Part shown: positions 1 to 8,693 of the stretch, in pieces
Layout of the letters: each line of letters begins with the position of its first letter
Numbering within the stretch: the first letter of the stretch is position 1
Assembly: GCA_015257455.1 (NCBI GenBank)
Contig: JABZKD010000002.1
Span: 27,611-91,610, forward strand
DNA: 64,000 nt
Reading direction: 5' to 3'
Source: Nanosynbacter sp.
GTDB lineage: Bacteria > Patescibacteriota > Saccharimonadia > Saccharimonadales > Saccharimonadaceae
Position numbers and translations under genes: made by a program
Notes under the pieces: model-generated
Told to the model about the DNA's origin: nothing
The model's database searches: none
What the model saw: the letters and a program-made list of their open reading frames with translations, nothing else

Positions 1-417
1 TTGGTAGCTTTTGCTCTGGTTAGCGTGGTGGGTTACATTGCCGATATCGGTCTTCGCATGATTTCCTACACTAATCGTCGGGACGAGCAGGATAGTCCGG
101 TCGGTGTAATTGCGCTGCTTTTCACTTCGATTTTGGCGCCTCTAGTTGCCACGATTGCGCAGATGGCAATTTCGCGTGAACGTGAATATCTTGCTGACAT
201 GTCGGCCGCCGAAATTACCCATTATCCAGATGGTTTGATTAGTGCCTTGAAGAAACTAGATGAGCATGGTCAACCAATGCGTCGTCAAAATACCGCCACC
301 GAGGCAATGTTCATCAATAACCCGCTAAAAAAGCGTCGCACCAACTCGCTTTTCCGCACTCACCCACCAATTGAAAAACGCATCGAACGTCTTGAGCGCG
401 CGAAGGATAATATCTGA
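1..417 (+). CDS. htpX: HtpX-type M48 zinc metalloprotease, 3' part
   Basis: This is the C-terminal ~138 residues of an HtpX-like M48 membrane protease; the gene begins before the window, so the zinc HExxH motif is not visible. What is seen is a membrane segment, the family motif AISREREYLADMSA (which carries the third zinc-ligand Glu in this family), PDGLISALKKL and the end motif FRTHPPIEKRIERL. HtpX proteases degrade misfolded membrane proteins from the cytoplasmic face. The TGA stop overlaps the next ATG by one base, so the two genes are probably co-translated. The family assignment is secure; the 5' end is simply missing. Confidence 0.9.
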   Translation: MVAFALVSVVGYIADIGLRMISYTNRRDEQDSPVGVIALLFTSILAPLVATIAQMAISREREYLADMSAAEITHYPDGLISALKKLDEHGQPMRRQNTATEAMFINNPLKKRRTNSLFRTHPPIEKRIERLERAKDNI

Positions 418-1574
418 TGAAAAAGTCTAAAACTAAATCAGTAGTATCTGAGCCAGCCTCTGATGAAAAAAATCTGGTTTCAAAGCAGGCGCAGCGCCAA
501 GCTGAAAGGCAGCAGAAAAAACTTCAAAAACAGGAGCAAAAACAAAAAAGGCAACTCGCGCGCGAAAAGAAACAGCTAATCAAGAAGCAGGATGAAGTGC
601 GGCTTCACCGCTCCTTTAAGCGCTCCTACCATGAAGATTATCAGCGTAAAACTGAGCTTCCAAGCCTAACCAGTCAAGCTAGCGCTGCCTTTAAAATGTT
701 TTTCAAATTCTGGAAAATCTTTCTGCCACTGCTTTTAATTTTTGTCGGCCTTTATATTTTTCTTATCGGCGCCATGTCGGAAAATACCCTTGCTGATGTT
801 AAGGCGAACGTTGAGCAAACTAATAAGGATGTGGCGGATGGCAAAATTGGCACCGTCGGTAAAGCGGGGCTTACTTTACTCGGCATTATTTCCACCGGCG
901 GTCTCACTACCATGAATGATGCGCAGGTCGTCATTGCGGTATTACTTTTTGCCATTATTTGGCTAGTCACCATTTATTTGGCGAGACACCTTCTAGCCGG
1001 TCACCAGGAAATTAAAATGCGCGACGGCTTTTATAGTGCCTTATCGCCTCTGGTTTCGACTCTGGTGGTCGGGCTAATTATCTTTCTCGAGGCCGTACCA
1101 ATCATGCTTACGATTATAGTTTTTCAAGTCGCTCTCACCACTGAATTTCTCTCCACGCCATTTTATGCGCTGCTTTTCTTTATGTTTGCCGCTCTAATGA
1201 TTACGCTCAGTCTCTATCTGTTATCCAGTAGTTTTTTTGCCATTATTGTGGTTTCGGCGCCAGGTCTTTATCCTCTGACCGCCGTACGGATGGCCAAAAA
1301 TCTCATTATGGGACGCCGCCTGCGTTTCTTGATTCGGGTTTTTTATCTAGTGATTATCGTGGCTCTACTTTACCTATTATTGCTCATGCCGGCTATTATC
1401 CTCGATGGCATCCTGAAAGCCCAATTCGCCTGGCTGGCCGATAGTAAAATTCCGTTTGTGGCCATTATCCAACTTACGATCACCGTCTTTATCTTCATCT
1501 ATCTTTCGATTTATTTCTACCTATTTTATCGCGCCCTTCTCGATTATAATGATGATGCTAAACTGGAGCTTTAA
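417..1574 (+). CDS. Multi-pass membrane protein with basic coiled-coil N-terminus, function unknown
   Basis: A 385-residue protein of unknown function. Residues ~15-75 are very rich in Lys, Gln, Glu and Arg and look like a cytoplasmic coiled coil. About six hydrophobic segments follow (roughly residues 100-122, 171-193, 210-235, 245-280, 300-325 and 340-370). No catalytic motif is recognisable. Its start overlaps the htpX stop and its stop is 3 bp before ligA, so it sits in a tight htpX-X-ligA operon. The topology is plain from the sequence; any role in membrane quality control would be a guess from the neighbour. Confidence 0.8.
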   Translation: MKKSKTKSVVSEPASDEKNLVSKQAQRQAERQQKKLQKQEQKQKRQLAREKKQLIKKQDEVRLHRSFKRSYHEDYQRKTELPSLTSQASAAFKMFFKFWKIFLPLLLIFVGLYIFLIGAMSENTLADVKANVEQTNKDVADGKIGTVGKAGLTLLGIISTGGLTTMNDAQVVIAVLLFAIIWLVTIYLARHLLAGHQEIKMRDGFYSALSPLVSTLVVGLIIFLEAVPIMLTIIVFQVALTTEFLSTPFYALLFFMFAALMITLSLYLLSSSFFAIIVVSAPGLYPLTAVRMAKNLIMGRRLRFLIRVFYLVIIVALLYLLLLMPAIILDGILKAQFAWLADSKIPFVAIIQLTITVFIFIYLSIYFYLFYRALLDYNDDAKLEL

Positions 1575-1577
1575 AAA

Positions 1578-3581
1578 ATGAATAACGAAAAATCTGCCGC
1601 CAAGGCTCGCATTGAAAAACTAAAGACCTTAATCAATGATTATCGCTATCATTACCACGTCTTAGACGAGTCGATTATGTCGGAAGCCGCCGCCGACTCT
1701 TTGAAACATGAGCTTAGCCAATTGGAAGAACAGTATCCAGAATTTATTACTCCTGATTCACCAACTCAACGCGTCGCTGGTAAACCTCTCGATAAATTCC
1801 AAAAAGTCACGCACGCTTCCCGTATGATTTCTCTCGCCGATGTTTTTTCTGAATCCGAAATTCGTGATTGGGTAGCCAGAAATTATAAGTTAGTTGATCG
1901 AGGCACCGAATTTACCTTTTTCACCGATATTAAAATGGATGGCCTGGCCATGTCCTTGCATTATGAAAATGGTATTTTTCAGCAGGCCGTTACGCGTGGC
2001 GATGGTCTGGTAGGTGAAGATGTTACGATGAATGTAAAAACCATTCAAAACATTCCCCTCAAATTAAACCTTGAGAATCCCCCAGAGCATCTGGAAGTGC
2101 GCGGCGAAGTGATTATTTTTAAGCAAGATTTTGAAAAACTTAATCAAATGCAGGCTAAGCTCGGTGAGAAACCTTTCGCTAATCCGCGTAATCTTGCCGC
2201 CGGTACCATTCGTCAGCTCGACCCTCGCATTGCCGCTAGTCGTCCGCTCCGTTTTATGGCCTATGATCTGGTGACGCCAGATTTACCAACCCATCAGGAA
2301 GCTTATGAATTTTTGCGTCAAATTGGTTTTCAAACTTCCGGTCAAGATCATGTCTATACGCATCTTAACGAAGTTTTTACTGAGATCAAACATCTCGGCC
2401 AAGTGCGCGGTGATTTTCTCTTTAATACCGATGGCATGGTGATTAAAATTAATGATCGCAAGATATATTCTGAGCTTGGTATTGTCGGCAAAACTCCTCG
2501 TGCTGCGGTGGCTTTTAAATATCCTGCCGAAGAATCCACTTCCAAGGTGCGCGATATCGTGATCTCGATTGGCCGAACTGGCGCTGCGACTCCGGTGGCC
2601 ATCTTAGATCCCGTAGAGATTGCTGGTAGTACCGTGCGCCACGCTACCTTGCATAATTCTGATGAAATTGAAAAGCTCGATATTCGAATCGGCGACACTG
2701 TGATTGTTTATAAGGCTGGTGATATTATCCCGAAAATTAAGGAAGTCTTACTTACGCTTCGCCCAGATGGTACTGAACCTTTTGATTATGAGCAGGCTCT
2801 GAAAAATCAATATCCAGAACTTGAATTCGAACGCCCAGAAGGGGAAGTGGTTTACCGTGTGAAAGGACAGGATTCGGATTTTATTTTGCGTCGCAATCTC
2901 GAATATTTTGCCAGCAAGCAGGCGCTAAATATCGAGGGTCTAGGCGAGAAAAATGTTAATTTACTGGTGGATGCTGGCCTCTTAAAAAGCCTAGTTGACC
3001 TCTACCGTTTGCAAAAATCAGATCTGATTAAGCTCGAACGTTTCGGTGAACTTTCAGCCACCAAATTATTGAACGCTATCGAGGGGACTAAACAGGCGCC
3101 GCTCGCCAAATTTATTACCGCGCTCGGCATTCGACACGTCGGCGCACAAACCGCGGTCGCCCTCGCTGATGCCTTCCAATCACTTGAGGCACTGCGTGAT
3201 GCTACCGAAGAAGAGCTGCTGAAAATTCCCGATATTGGCCTCACGGTTTCTGAATCGATTTTGGCTTACTTCGCTGACGAAGATAATTTGAAACAGCTCG
3301 ATGATTTTGCTTCGCTCGGTGTACATCCAGTTTATGTTAATCACGATAACGCTCCGCTTAAGGGTCAAAGTTTTGTCGTTACTGGCACGCTTACTGATCT
3401 GGGGCGTGAGGAGGCGGAAGATTTATTACGCGAAAAAGGTGCTACCGTTACCAGTTCTGTGACCAAAAACACTACCGCCTTAATCGCCGGCGCTAAGCCA
3501 GGTGCTTCGAAAGTTACTAAAGCCGAAAAACTCGGTATCAAAGTTATCTCTGAAGCAGAATTTCGTGAATTGATTAAATAA
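1578..3581 (+). CDS. ligA: NAD-dependent DNA ligase LigA without zinc-finger cysteines
   Basis: A 667-residue NAD+-dependent DNA ligase, which seals nicks in replication and repair. Order of domains: Ia NAD-binding region (YHYHVLDE, residue ~25), adenylation domain with the KxDG nucleotidyl-lysine motif as KMDG near residue 119, OB fold, helix-hairpin-helix region (LNIEGLGEKNV, then ALGIRHVG) and a C-terminal BRCT domain (SFVVTGTL onward). The four zinc-binding cysteines normally between the OB fold and HhH are absent; the whole protein contains no cysteine. Otherwise its length matches the family (~670). It is the last gene of the htpX operon and is followed by a strong hairpin terminator. 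Confidence 0.97.
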   Translation: MNNEKSAAKARIEKLKTLINDYRYHYHVLDESIMSEAAADSLKHELSQLEEQYPEFITPDSPTQRVAGKPLDKFQKVTHASRMISLADVFSESEIRDWVARNYKLVDRGTEFTFFTDIKMDGLAMSLHYENGIFQQAVTRGDGLVGEDVTMNVKTIQNIPLKLNLENPPEHLEVRGEVIIFKQDFEKLNQMQAKLGEKPFANPRNLAAGTIRQLDPRIAASRPLRFMAYDLVTPDLPTHQEAYEFLRQIGFQTSGQDHVYTHLNEVFTEIKHLGQVRGDFLFNTDGMVIKINDRKIYSELGIVGKTPRAAVAFKYPAEESTSKVRDIVISIGRTGAATPVAILDPVEIAGSTVRHATLHNSDEIEKLDIRIGDTVIVYKAGDIIPKIKEVLLTLRPDGTEPFDYEQALKNQYPELEFERPEGEVVYRVKGQDSDFILRRNLEYFASKQALNIEGLGEKNVNLLVDAGLLKSLVDLYRLQKSDLIKLERFGELSATKLLNAIEGTKQAPLAKFITALGIRHVGAQTAVALADAFQSLEALRDATEEELLKIPDIGLTVSESILAYFADEDNLKQLDDFASLGVHPVYVNHDNAPLKGQSFVVTGTLTDLGREEAEDLLREKGATVTSSVTKNTTALIAGAKPGASKVTKAEKLGIKVISEAEFRELIK

Positions 3582-3600
3582 ACTCATAAATTTGAAATAA

Positions 3601-3630
3601 AAAATAGGTGCCATCTCGCACCTATTTTTA
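3601..3630 (+). terminator. Rho-independent terminator after ligA
   Basis: An 11-bp perfect stem (3601-3611 with 3618-3628) with a 6-nt loop ends in a T run. It lies 20 bp after the ligA stop. The A run on the other side could let it act in both directions. Confidence 0.85.
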
Positions 3631-3639
3631 GTTCGTGAT

Positions 3640-3731
3640 CTAGGATAAGATTTTGAGTTCTCCTAGAATCTTACTCTTATAGTCTAGGTTGGAATTAAGT
3701 TCTCTTAGAATTCCACTGTCTTTAGTCCTAG
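3640..3731. repeat. Two 44-bp tandem units folding into hairpins
   Basis: Two units begin with CTAGG at 3640 and 3684, and a third CTAG falls at 3728 inside the enolase stop, giving a 44-bp period. Unit 1 has stem TAAGATT/AATCTTA (3646-3652, 3667-3673); unit 2 has GGAATT/AATTCC (3691-3696, 3709-3714). The loops share AGTTCTCYTAG. The stems differ in sequence but both remain paired. The repeat sits between the convergent ligA and eno genes. Confidence 0.6.
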
Positions 3732-5017
3732 TTTTCCGCGAAAGGATTTTTCAAAACTAATTCTGGATTAGCCTCCGCAATGCGCATTAATTCGTTGTAC
3801 TTTGCGATGCGTTCCGAGCGGGAGAGGGAACCAGTCTTGATTTGTCCCGTACCGAGTCCGACTGCGAGGTGCGCGATGGCACTATCTTCGGTTTCACCCG
3901 AGCGGTGTGACATAATTGTGCGGTAGCCAGATTTTTGCGCCAAAACCACCGCGTCAATGGTTTCGGAAAGTGAACCAATCTGGTTTGGTTTAATCAAAAT
4001 CGCATTCCCCACTTTTTCGTCGATACCTTTTTGCAGTAACTTTACATTGGTCACGAAGAGGTCGTCGCCGACTAATTGCAACTTATTACCGAGTCGCTCG
4101 GTGAGCACTTTCCAGCCCTCCCAGTCATTTTCCGCCAGGCCATCCTCGATGGAAACGATCGGATATTTCTCTAGCAACCCCTCATACCAGTCAATCATTT
4201 CGGCACTGGTCTTGGTCTCACCAGAGGTCTTTAATTTATAACCGCCGTCTTCGTAAAATTCCGAGGAGGCAATATCCATGGCAATGGCAATATCTTTACC
4301 TACTACGTAGTTCGCGCGCTCAATTGCTTCGCAAATCAGCTCTAAAGGTTCATTATTACCACCAAAAACTTTTGGTGCATAACCACCCTCATCGCCTACC
4401 GTAGTGACATAATTTTTTTCTTTCAAAACCTTCTTCAGAGCGTGAAAAGTTTCAGCTCCCATGCGAATCGCTTCGTTGATATTGGTCGCTGCGATTGGCA
4501 TCAGCATATATTCCTGAAAATCCGTACACCAATCCGCGTGTGCACCCCCGTTCATCACGTTCATCATTGGCATTGGTAAAGACATCCGGTCAGAGGTGCC
4601 GGCAATTTTTGCCACATATTCATAAAATGGCGTCTTCATGGCGCGGGCCGAAGCCTTCGCTAGGGCTAAAGAAACCGCTAGAATCGCATTGGCGCCAAGA
4701 TTTGATTTATTTTCCGTACCATCGAGTTGAATCATTAGTTGATCAATTTCTCGCTGGTCGACATGTTTACCTATGAGCAGGCTACTTATTTTAGTATTAA
4801 CATTGCGCACGGCCTGCATGACGCCCTTGCCGTCGTAAAAATTTTTATCCCCGTCACGTAGCTCCAATGCCTCTCCGCTACCAGTCGATGCACCAGATGG
4901 CACCATCGCCCGACCTGCACTACCGTCAGACAAAAAGACGTCAGCTTCTACCGTCGGATTGCCACGGCTATCGAGAATTTGCCTTGCGTGAATTTCTTTG
5001 ATTGTGATATTTTCCAT
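3728..5017 (-). CDS. eno: Enolase (phosphopyruvate hydratase)
   Basis: A 429-residue enolase that converts 2-phosphoglycerate to phosphoenolpyruvate in glycolysis. The sequence shows the N-terminal LDSRGNPTVEADV motif, the substrate-loop region PSGASTGSGEALELRD, magnesium ligands around VSIEDGLAEND and VGDDLFVTN, the signature LIKPNQIGSLSET, and SHRSGETEDS near the C-terminus. Length is typical. The ATG is supported by TATAAT at 5024-5029 (minus strand), which ends 6 nt before it, so the transcript should be leaderless. It is convergent with ligA and transcribed alone. Confidence 0.98.
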   Translation of the reverse strand: MENITIKEIHARQILDSRGNPTVEADVFLSDGSAGRAMVPSGASTGSGEALELRDGDKNFYDGKGVMQAVRNVNTKISSLLIGKHVDQREIDQLMIQLDGTENKSNLGANAILAVSLALAKASARAMKTPFYEYVAKIAGTSDRMSLPMPMMNVMNGGAHADWCTDFQEYMLMPIAATNINEAIRMGAETFHALKKVLKEKNYVTTVGDEGGYAPKVFGGNNEPLELICEAIERANYVVGKDIAIAMDIASSEFYEDGGYKLKTSGETKTSAEMIDWYEGLLEKYPIVSIEDGLAENDWEGWKVLTERLGNKLQLVGDDLFVTNVKLLQKGIDEKVGNAILIKPNQIGSLSETIDAVVLAQKSGYRTIMSHRSGETEDSAIAHLAVGLGTGQIKTGSLSRSERIAKYNELMRIAEANPELVLKNPFAEN

Positions 5018-5023
5018 AGTTTT

Positions 5024-5032
5024 ATTATAGCA
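5024..5032 (-). promoter_or_regulatory. Extended -10 promoter of eno
   Basis: On the minus strand this reads TGCTATAAT, an extended -10. Only 6 nt separate it from the ATG at 5017, so the expected transcription start falls at or next to the start codon. Confidence 0.75.
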
Positions 5033-5127
5033 TTAGCATTTTAAAACTAACCTGAAAACTACCCCAAAAACTATCGGATTTTTAGGCTTTGATTACGACC
5101 AACATCCTCTATCTATCCCACCCCTGA

Positions 5128-5155
5128 TGACAAAATTCCCTGGGTAGAGTATAAT
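5128..5155 (+). promoter_or_regulatory. Promoter of the 5233 gene, leadered
   Basis: TGACAA (5128-5133), a 16-bp spacer and TATAAT (5150-5155). The ~75-nt leader holds two small inverted repeats (TTAAG/CTTAA near 5163-5178 and TACCTT/AAGGTA near 5194-5207) and a strong AAGGAGGGG ribosome-binding site just before the ATG at 5233. Confidence 0.65.
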
Positions 5156-5232
5156 AACCCCATTAAGTTTTTACTTAAGTGCAAAATATTGGGTACCTTA
5201 AAAGGTAAAGTTTGACTTCATAAGGAGGGGAC

Positions 5233-5958
5233 ATGAAAAACTTGAATGAGAAAACTAAAACTGGCAGCAAAAGTCGCTCTGTTGAGGAGCAACTAACATT
5301 AAAGCTGACTGAGGTGTTTGATCGAATCTCGACCAGAAAACATCAGAAAAATACTTTGATCGCATTAATTGTGATTCTTGAATCTTTTCTGAATGGCGAC
5401 CTTTATGGTCGTGATATCGCCAAGATCTTATCGAAAGAGCTTCTTTTTGAAAATTATGATGAACTGATGAAGCGGGGAATTTCCATTGATATTAACAAGC
5501 TGATGACGGCTTGTGGCCAGGAAGATTATTCATCCGTTTATCGTGGTTCGGAGTTTGTTACTGAAAATGCCGCCTGGTTCGTTCAGCGCGGTGCTTCGCT
5601 CGATTTATTACTCGGTCAGTTTCTTATCCATGATGGCTGGAAGAATATCGAGAAATTAATTCAAGCGGGTGTACCGGTTACAGATTTACTAAATAAGAAA
5701 CGCATGCTTTTGTACATGAATGATTATTTTGATCTTACGGTTGACCGTGTAAAAACTATCATGAACTGGTTTCTGCGTCATGGCGCGACCAAGCCTCAGA
5801 TTGGTGATTGGTTAAAATCTGAACTAGGTAAAAACGTACCAATTCAACTTCTTCGCGACCACATGATTAATTGGGCAGAGTATGGTATTGATTCATCCAA
5901 GGTACATACTATACCTGGTCCAAACCCAGGTGATGAAGAGAGTCATTATAAGGAGTAA
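5233..5958 (+). CDS. Hypothetical helical cytoplasmic protein
   Basis: A 241-residue protein that I do not recognise. There is no signal peptide or membrane segment. Stretches such as FVQRGASLDLLLGQFL, LIQAGVPVTDLLN and FLRHGATKPQIGDWL occur at irregular spacing and resemble degenerate helical (ankyrin-like) repeats, but the ankyrin consensus is not complete, so this is only a possibility. Start is fixed by a strong Shine-Dalgarno sequence, and the gene has its own promoter and terminator, so it is monocistronic. Confidence 0.75.
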   Translation: MKNLNEKTKTGSKSRSVEEQLTLKLTEVFDRISTRKHQKNTLIALIVILESFLNGDLYGRDIAKILSKELLFENYDELMKRGISIDINKLMTACGQEDYSSVYRGSEFVTENAAWFVQRGASLDLLLGQFLIHDGWKNIEKLIQAGVPVTDLLNKKRMLLYMNDYFDLTVDRVKTIMNWFLRHGATKPQIGDWLKSELGKNVPIQLLRDHMINWAEYGIDSSKVHTIPGPNPGDEESHYKE

Positions 5959-5970
5959 GCTTTACTGAAA

Positions 5971-6000
5971 AATCTCTGGCTTCGGCCAGGGATTTTTTCT
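5971..6000 (+). terminator. Rho-independent terminator
   Basis: A 10-bp stem (5971-5980 with 5985-5994, one G-U pair) capped by a TTCG loop and followed by T6, 12 bp after the stop of the 5233 gene. Confidence 0.88.
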
Positions 6001-6074
6001 GCGCCACTAATTATAAAAACCTCGGAATAACCGTAAGAATTTTTTGCAAAATCTTAATGATTACGGTTAAGCTA

Positions 6075-6103
6075 TTTACAAAAAACATAAAAAGTGGTAT
6101 AAT
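6075..6103 (+). promoter_or_regulatory. Consensus-like promoter of the LPSTG protein gene
   Basis: TTTACA (6075-6080), an exact 17-bp spacer and TATAAT (6098-6103), preceded by TGG, so both -35 and extended -10 elements are present. The leader is ~35 nt. Confidence 0.8.
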
Positions 6104-6145
6104 GAGTCAAATTGATATAAATCATAGAGTTAATTGGAGATTATC

Positions 6146-6625
6146 ATGCAAACTAATCAACCTAACCGCGCCAAACGTTTTCGTATTATCGTTTTCGCTA
6201 CCATCATCGCTCTTATCGTAGTGGTTTTCGGTGCCTGGATTATTACTTCAGCTATTAAATCTGCTGAAAAGTCCCGCCAACAAGAAATCGCTGCTACCGA
6301 AGAGTCTAAGGAAGAAAAAGCTAATAAGACTGAGACCAAGGCAGAAAATAAGACTGAGGCTAAAACTGAAGCTAAATCATCTGAAAAGACCAACAATCAA
6401 GGTCAGACCAATAAGATTTCTACCGCTTCTCCAGCTGATCAGTACCAAAACAATAAATCTACCGCTACGTCAAATACCGCCAATGGTACCGCTACTAGCA
6501 CTACTAAGGCCGCTTCTGACCTCCCAAGTACTGGTCCAGAAGACCTCGTCTTCACCGCTATTCTCGCTGGTGTAGCCGTTTACCTCGTTTGTTTGAATCT
6601 CAATCGCAAAAAATCTGTCGCCTAA
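6146..6625 (+). CDS. Small surface protein with N-terminal anchor and LPSTG sorting signal
   Basis: A 159-residue protein with an N-terminal hydrophobic segment (~residues 13-35), a Lys/Glu/Thr-rich then Ser/Thr/Asn-rich low-complexity stalk (~36-125), and a C-terminal LPSTG followed by a hydrophobic helix and a basic tail (RKK). That arrangement is a class-A sortase sorting signal, so the protein is probably attached to the cell wall. No sortase gene is present here. I start at ATG 6146 because GGAGA lies 5 nt upstream; the in-frame TTG at 6134 has no such site. The repetitive stalk may act only as a spacer. Function is unknown. Confidence 0.8.
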   Translation: MQTNQPNRAKRFRIIVFATIIALIVVVFGAWIITSAIKSAEKSRQQEIAATEESKEEKANKTETKAENKTEAKTEAKSSEKTNNQGQTNKISTASPADQYQNNKSTATSNTANGTATSTTKAASDLPSTGPEDLVFTAILAGVAVYLVCLNLNRKKSVA

Positions 6626-6640
6626 TCGACGGATTCTTAG

Positions 6641-6670
6641 AAAATCTCCACTTCGAGTGGAGATTTTTTG
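6641..6670 (+). terminator. Rho-independent terminator
   Basis: A 12-bp perfect stem (6641-6652 with 6656-6667) with a 3-nt loop ending in T6, 15 bp after the LPSTG gene. Confidence 0.92.
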
Positions 6671-6708
6671 TTTGAGGGATTTTTCTTGCCTCATTCTGAT
6701 TAAACTTA

Positions 6709-6717
6709 TGCTAAAAT
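6709..6717 (+). promoter_or_regulatory. Extended -10 promoter of the 6761 gene
   Basis: TGCTAAAAT with no convincing -35. The leader is ~37 nt and ends in GAAAGGGA, a purine-rich ribosome-binding site before ATG 6761. Confidence 0.6.
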
Positions 6718-6760
6718 ATAGAGGAATATTTGAGCAAACTTAATCACGAGAAAGGGAAGC

Positions 6761-8611
6761 ATGGCGGATAAATTCGATTTTGACCTCGAGGTCAATCCGA
6801 TTGAAACAGGCCCAAAAAATCAAAACAAGGAAACTGGGGTAAGTGCCAATAGTGTGCATTTTAGCGCCCAGGCGTCAGAGTCGGCTAAAACACAAAGTGT
6901 AGATACTGAAATTCCAAAAACCGAAAGTTCCAGCGTTTTATCGGATGATTTGATTAATAATATGGCCGATTCTATCTCTGAAGAATCAGTAGGAAATCCG
7001 ATTTTAGCCGCCGAAGTTGCAGAAGATGTCACAGCTTCTGAAAATGTCGCAGATTCTGAATCTATTGAAGCCTCTAAAAAAACTGAAGCTTCCGAAGATA
7101 TTGAAGACTCTGAAAAAACCGATACTTCTGAAAGCGCCAAAATCTCAGAAGACAAAGATCATATTCTCGACGAGGTTCTTAAAGAAAACAATTACGAGGA
7201 GCCGGTCGAAGATTCCGCTCCGGTCGCTATTTCTGAGTCAGCCTCTGAAGGGGTTTCTGAGTTTGCTTCAAGCTCCGCGTCTGACCCTGCTTCTGAAACT
7301 ACTTCTGAGTCTACTACTGAGTCTAACTCTGATTCCGCTTCCGAAAAAACCGAAGCGGATACCGACGTCGAAACTCCGGCCAAAAAAGAAAAAACCAAAG
7401 CTCAAAAAATCTTCCTCCATCTCCTTGCCGCTCTTATTGCTGCTGGTATTGCGCTCTTTGTTTACTTTTTCTTCTTCGCAAACGTCAGTGCCAGTACTTT
7501 TTCTAAAATCTTCCATAAAGTTAGTGGTTCCGATATTGAATTTCAGCAATTCGTTACCGGCGATACCTTAAACACTAAGGGTGAAAGTCAAATTCAGCAG
7601 GCTGACCTTCGCGTTAGTTTGAGTCGCGGTAGTACAGAAAATTCTGCCGCCGTCCACGCCACTCTAAATTTCACCATGAAGGGCGATAATTCGCCAATCC
7701 TGCTCGGCCTTGAGGGGATTTTGGCCGAGGATGGCAAAATTTACCTTAAACTCGATCATCTAAAGGATAGTTTGACCGCAGTGCTGAAAGGTTCTGGTAA
7801 AGCAATTGATTCAGAAATGCAAAAATCGCTCGATGATTTTGCGATGGAAATTGAAAATAAATGGCAGCGTATCGATGCCGAGGAAGTAGTCGCAGGGTTT
7901 AGTGGTGCGCTAGGCTTTACCTTACCAAAAGTTTTACAGAACGGTATTGCCGGGACTCTTTCTTGTGTGACTCAAAATATCGGTAAGACTCATAATCAGC
8001 AGTCCGAACTCATGACTAAGCTTTACCGCGACAATGAATTTGCTAATTTTACTGAATTAAACAACGAAGAGTCTGCTAGCTACGCTAAGCTTTCGGGTGA
8101 TCTCGGTAAACTCTACCGCATTACTTTTAACGACAATAAACTTAGTCGCTTCCTCGAGGCTGCCAATAAAGCCTCCCAAAATACCGAAATTTCTAAATGT
8201 CTCTCGAATGCCTACTCTCTTGCCCCAAACTCCTATGAAGAGGAAGAGCAGGGTGTTTTGAAGGATAAAACCATCAAAGATTACGACAAATATATCCAAG
8301 AAATTAAGAGCACTGTTAATATCTTCGTGGGTATCGATACTTTTACGGGCGATATCAAGGGGCTAATCTTTGCCACTCCTAACCAGAAGAATTCAAAAGA
8401 GCTTGACCAGACTCACGCCGTGATGCGTTTCAAAGATTCTAAGAAAAAGGAAATTAAAGTCCCAGCTGAGTCCACCCCAATCTTTGATAGTCTAAGCAAG
8501 ATTTTGAAGCTTGATCAATTCGAGGAAATCATGAAAAAGACTCCACTTCAAAACCCACTTCAGGGCACCACCGATGCTGAAAAACTCTTAAAAGACGCCA
8601 ATCTTATCTAA
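6761..8611 (+). CDS. Single-pass membrane protein with Ser/Glu-rich tail, surface domain of unknown function
   Basis: A 616-residue protein. Residues 1-~205 are dominated by Ser, Glu, Ala, Asp and Thr with many SE/SA pairs, so likely disordered and cytoplasmic. A single membrane helix follows at ~214-237, preceded by lysines, and then a ~380-residue extracytoplasmic domain. Two cysteines (around CVTQN and KCLSN) could form a disulfide. I do not recognise the outer domain. The low-complexity part has runs of near-identical serine-rich units at DNA level, which could expand or contract. The gene has its own promoter; the uvrC gene downstream also has one. Confidence 0.78.
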   Translation: MADKFDFDLEVNPIETGPKNQNKETGVSANSVHFSAQASESAKTQSVDTEIPKTESSSVLSDDLINNMADSISEESVGNPILAAEVAEDVTASENVADSESIEASKKTEASEDIEDSEKTDTSESAKISEDKDHILDEVLKENNYEEPVEDSAPVAISESASEGVSEFASSSASDPASETTSESTTESNSDSASEKTEADTDVETPAKKEKTKAQKIFLHLLAALIAAGIALFVYFFFFANVSASTFSKIFHKVSGSDIEFQQFVTGDTLNTKGESQIQQADLRVSLSRGSTENSAAVHATLNFTMKGDNSPILLGLEGILAEDGKIYLKLDHLKDSLTAVLKGSGKAIDSEMQKSLDDFAMEIENKWQRIDAEEVVAGFSGALGFTLPKVLQNGIAGTLSCVTQNIGKTHNQQSELMTKLYRDNEFANFTELNNEESASYAKLSGDLGKLYRITFNDNKLSRFLEAANKASQNTEISKCLSNAYSLAPNSYEEEEQGVLKDKTIKDYDKYIQEIKSTVNIFVGIDTFTGDIKGLIFATPNQKNSKELDQTHAVMRFKDSKKKEIKVPAESTPIFDSLSKILKLDQFEEIMKKTPLQNPLQGTTDAEKLLKDANLI

Positions 8612-8693
8612 TAACCTAAAAAATATTACGGTCTGAGATATTAACTTAGGTGTAAATTTTGTAAAAAATCAAAAATATTTTATAATTAAAATA

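Noticed and set aside
5233..5958. Ankyrin-repeat protein
   Set aside because: Some segments resemble ankyrin helices, but spacing and consensus are too irregular to call.
7017..7571. Long alternative-frame reading frame inside the Ser/Glu-rich gene
   Set aside because: It arises from low-complexity codons of the real gene, is a Leu/Lys/Pro-rich string without motifs, and has no start signals.
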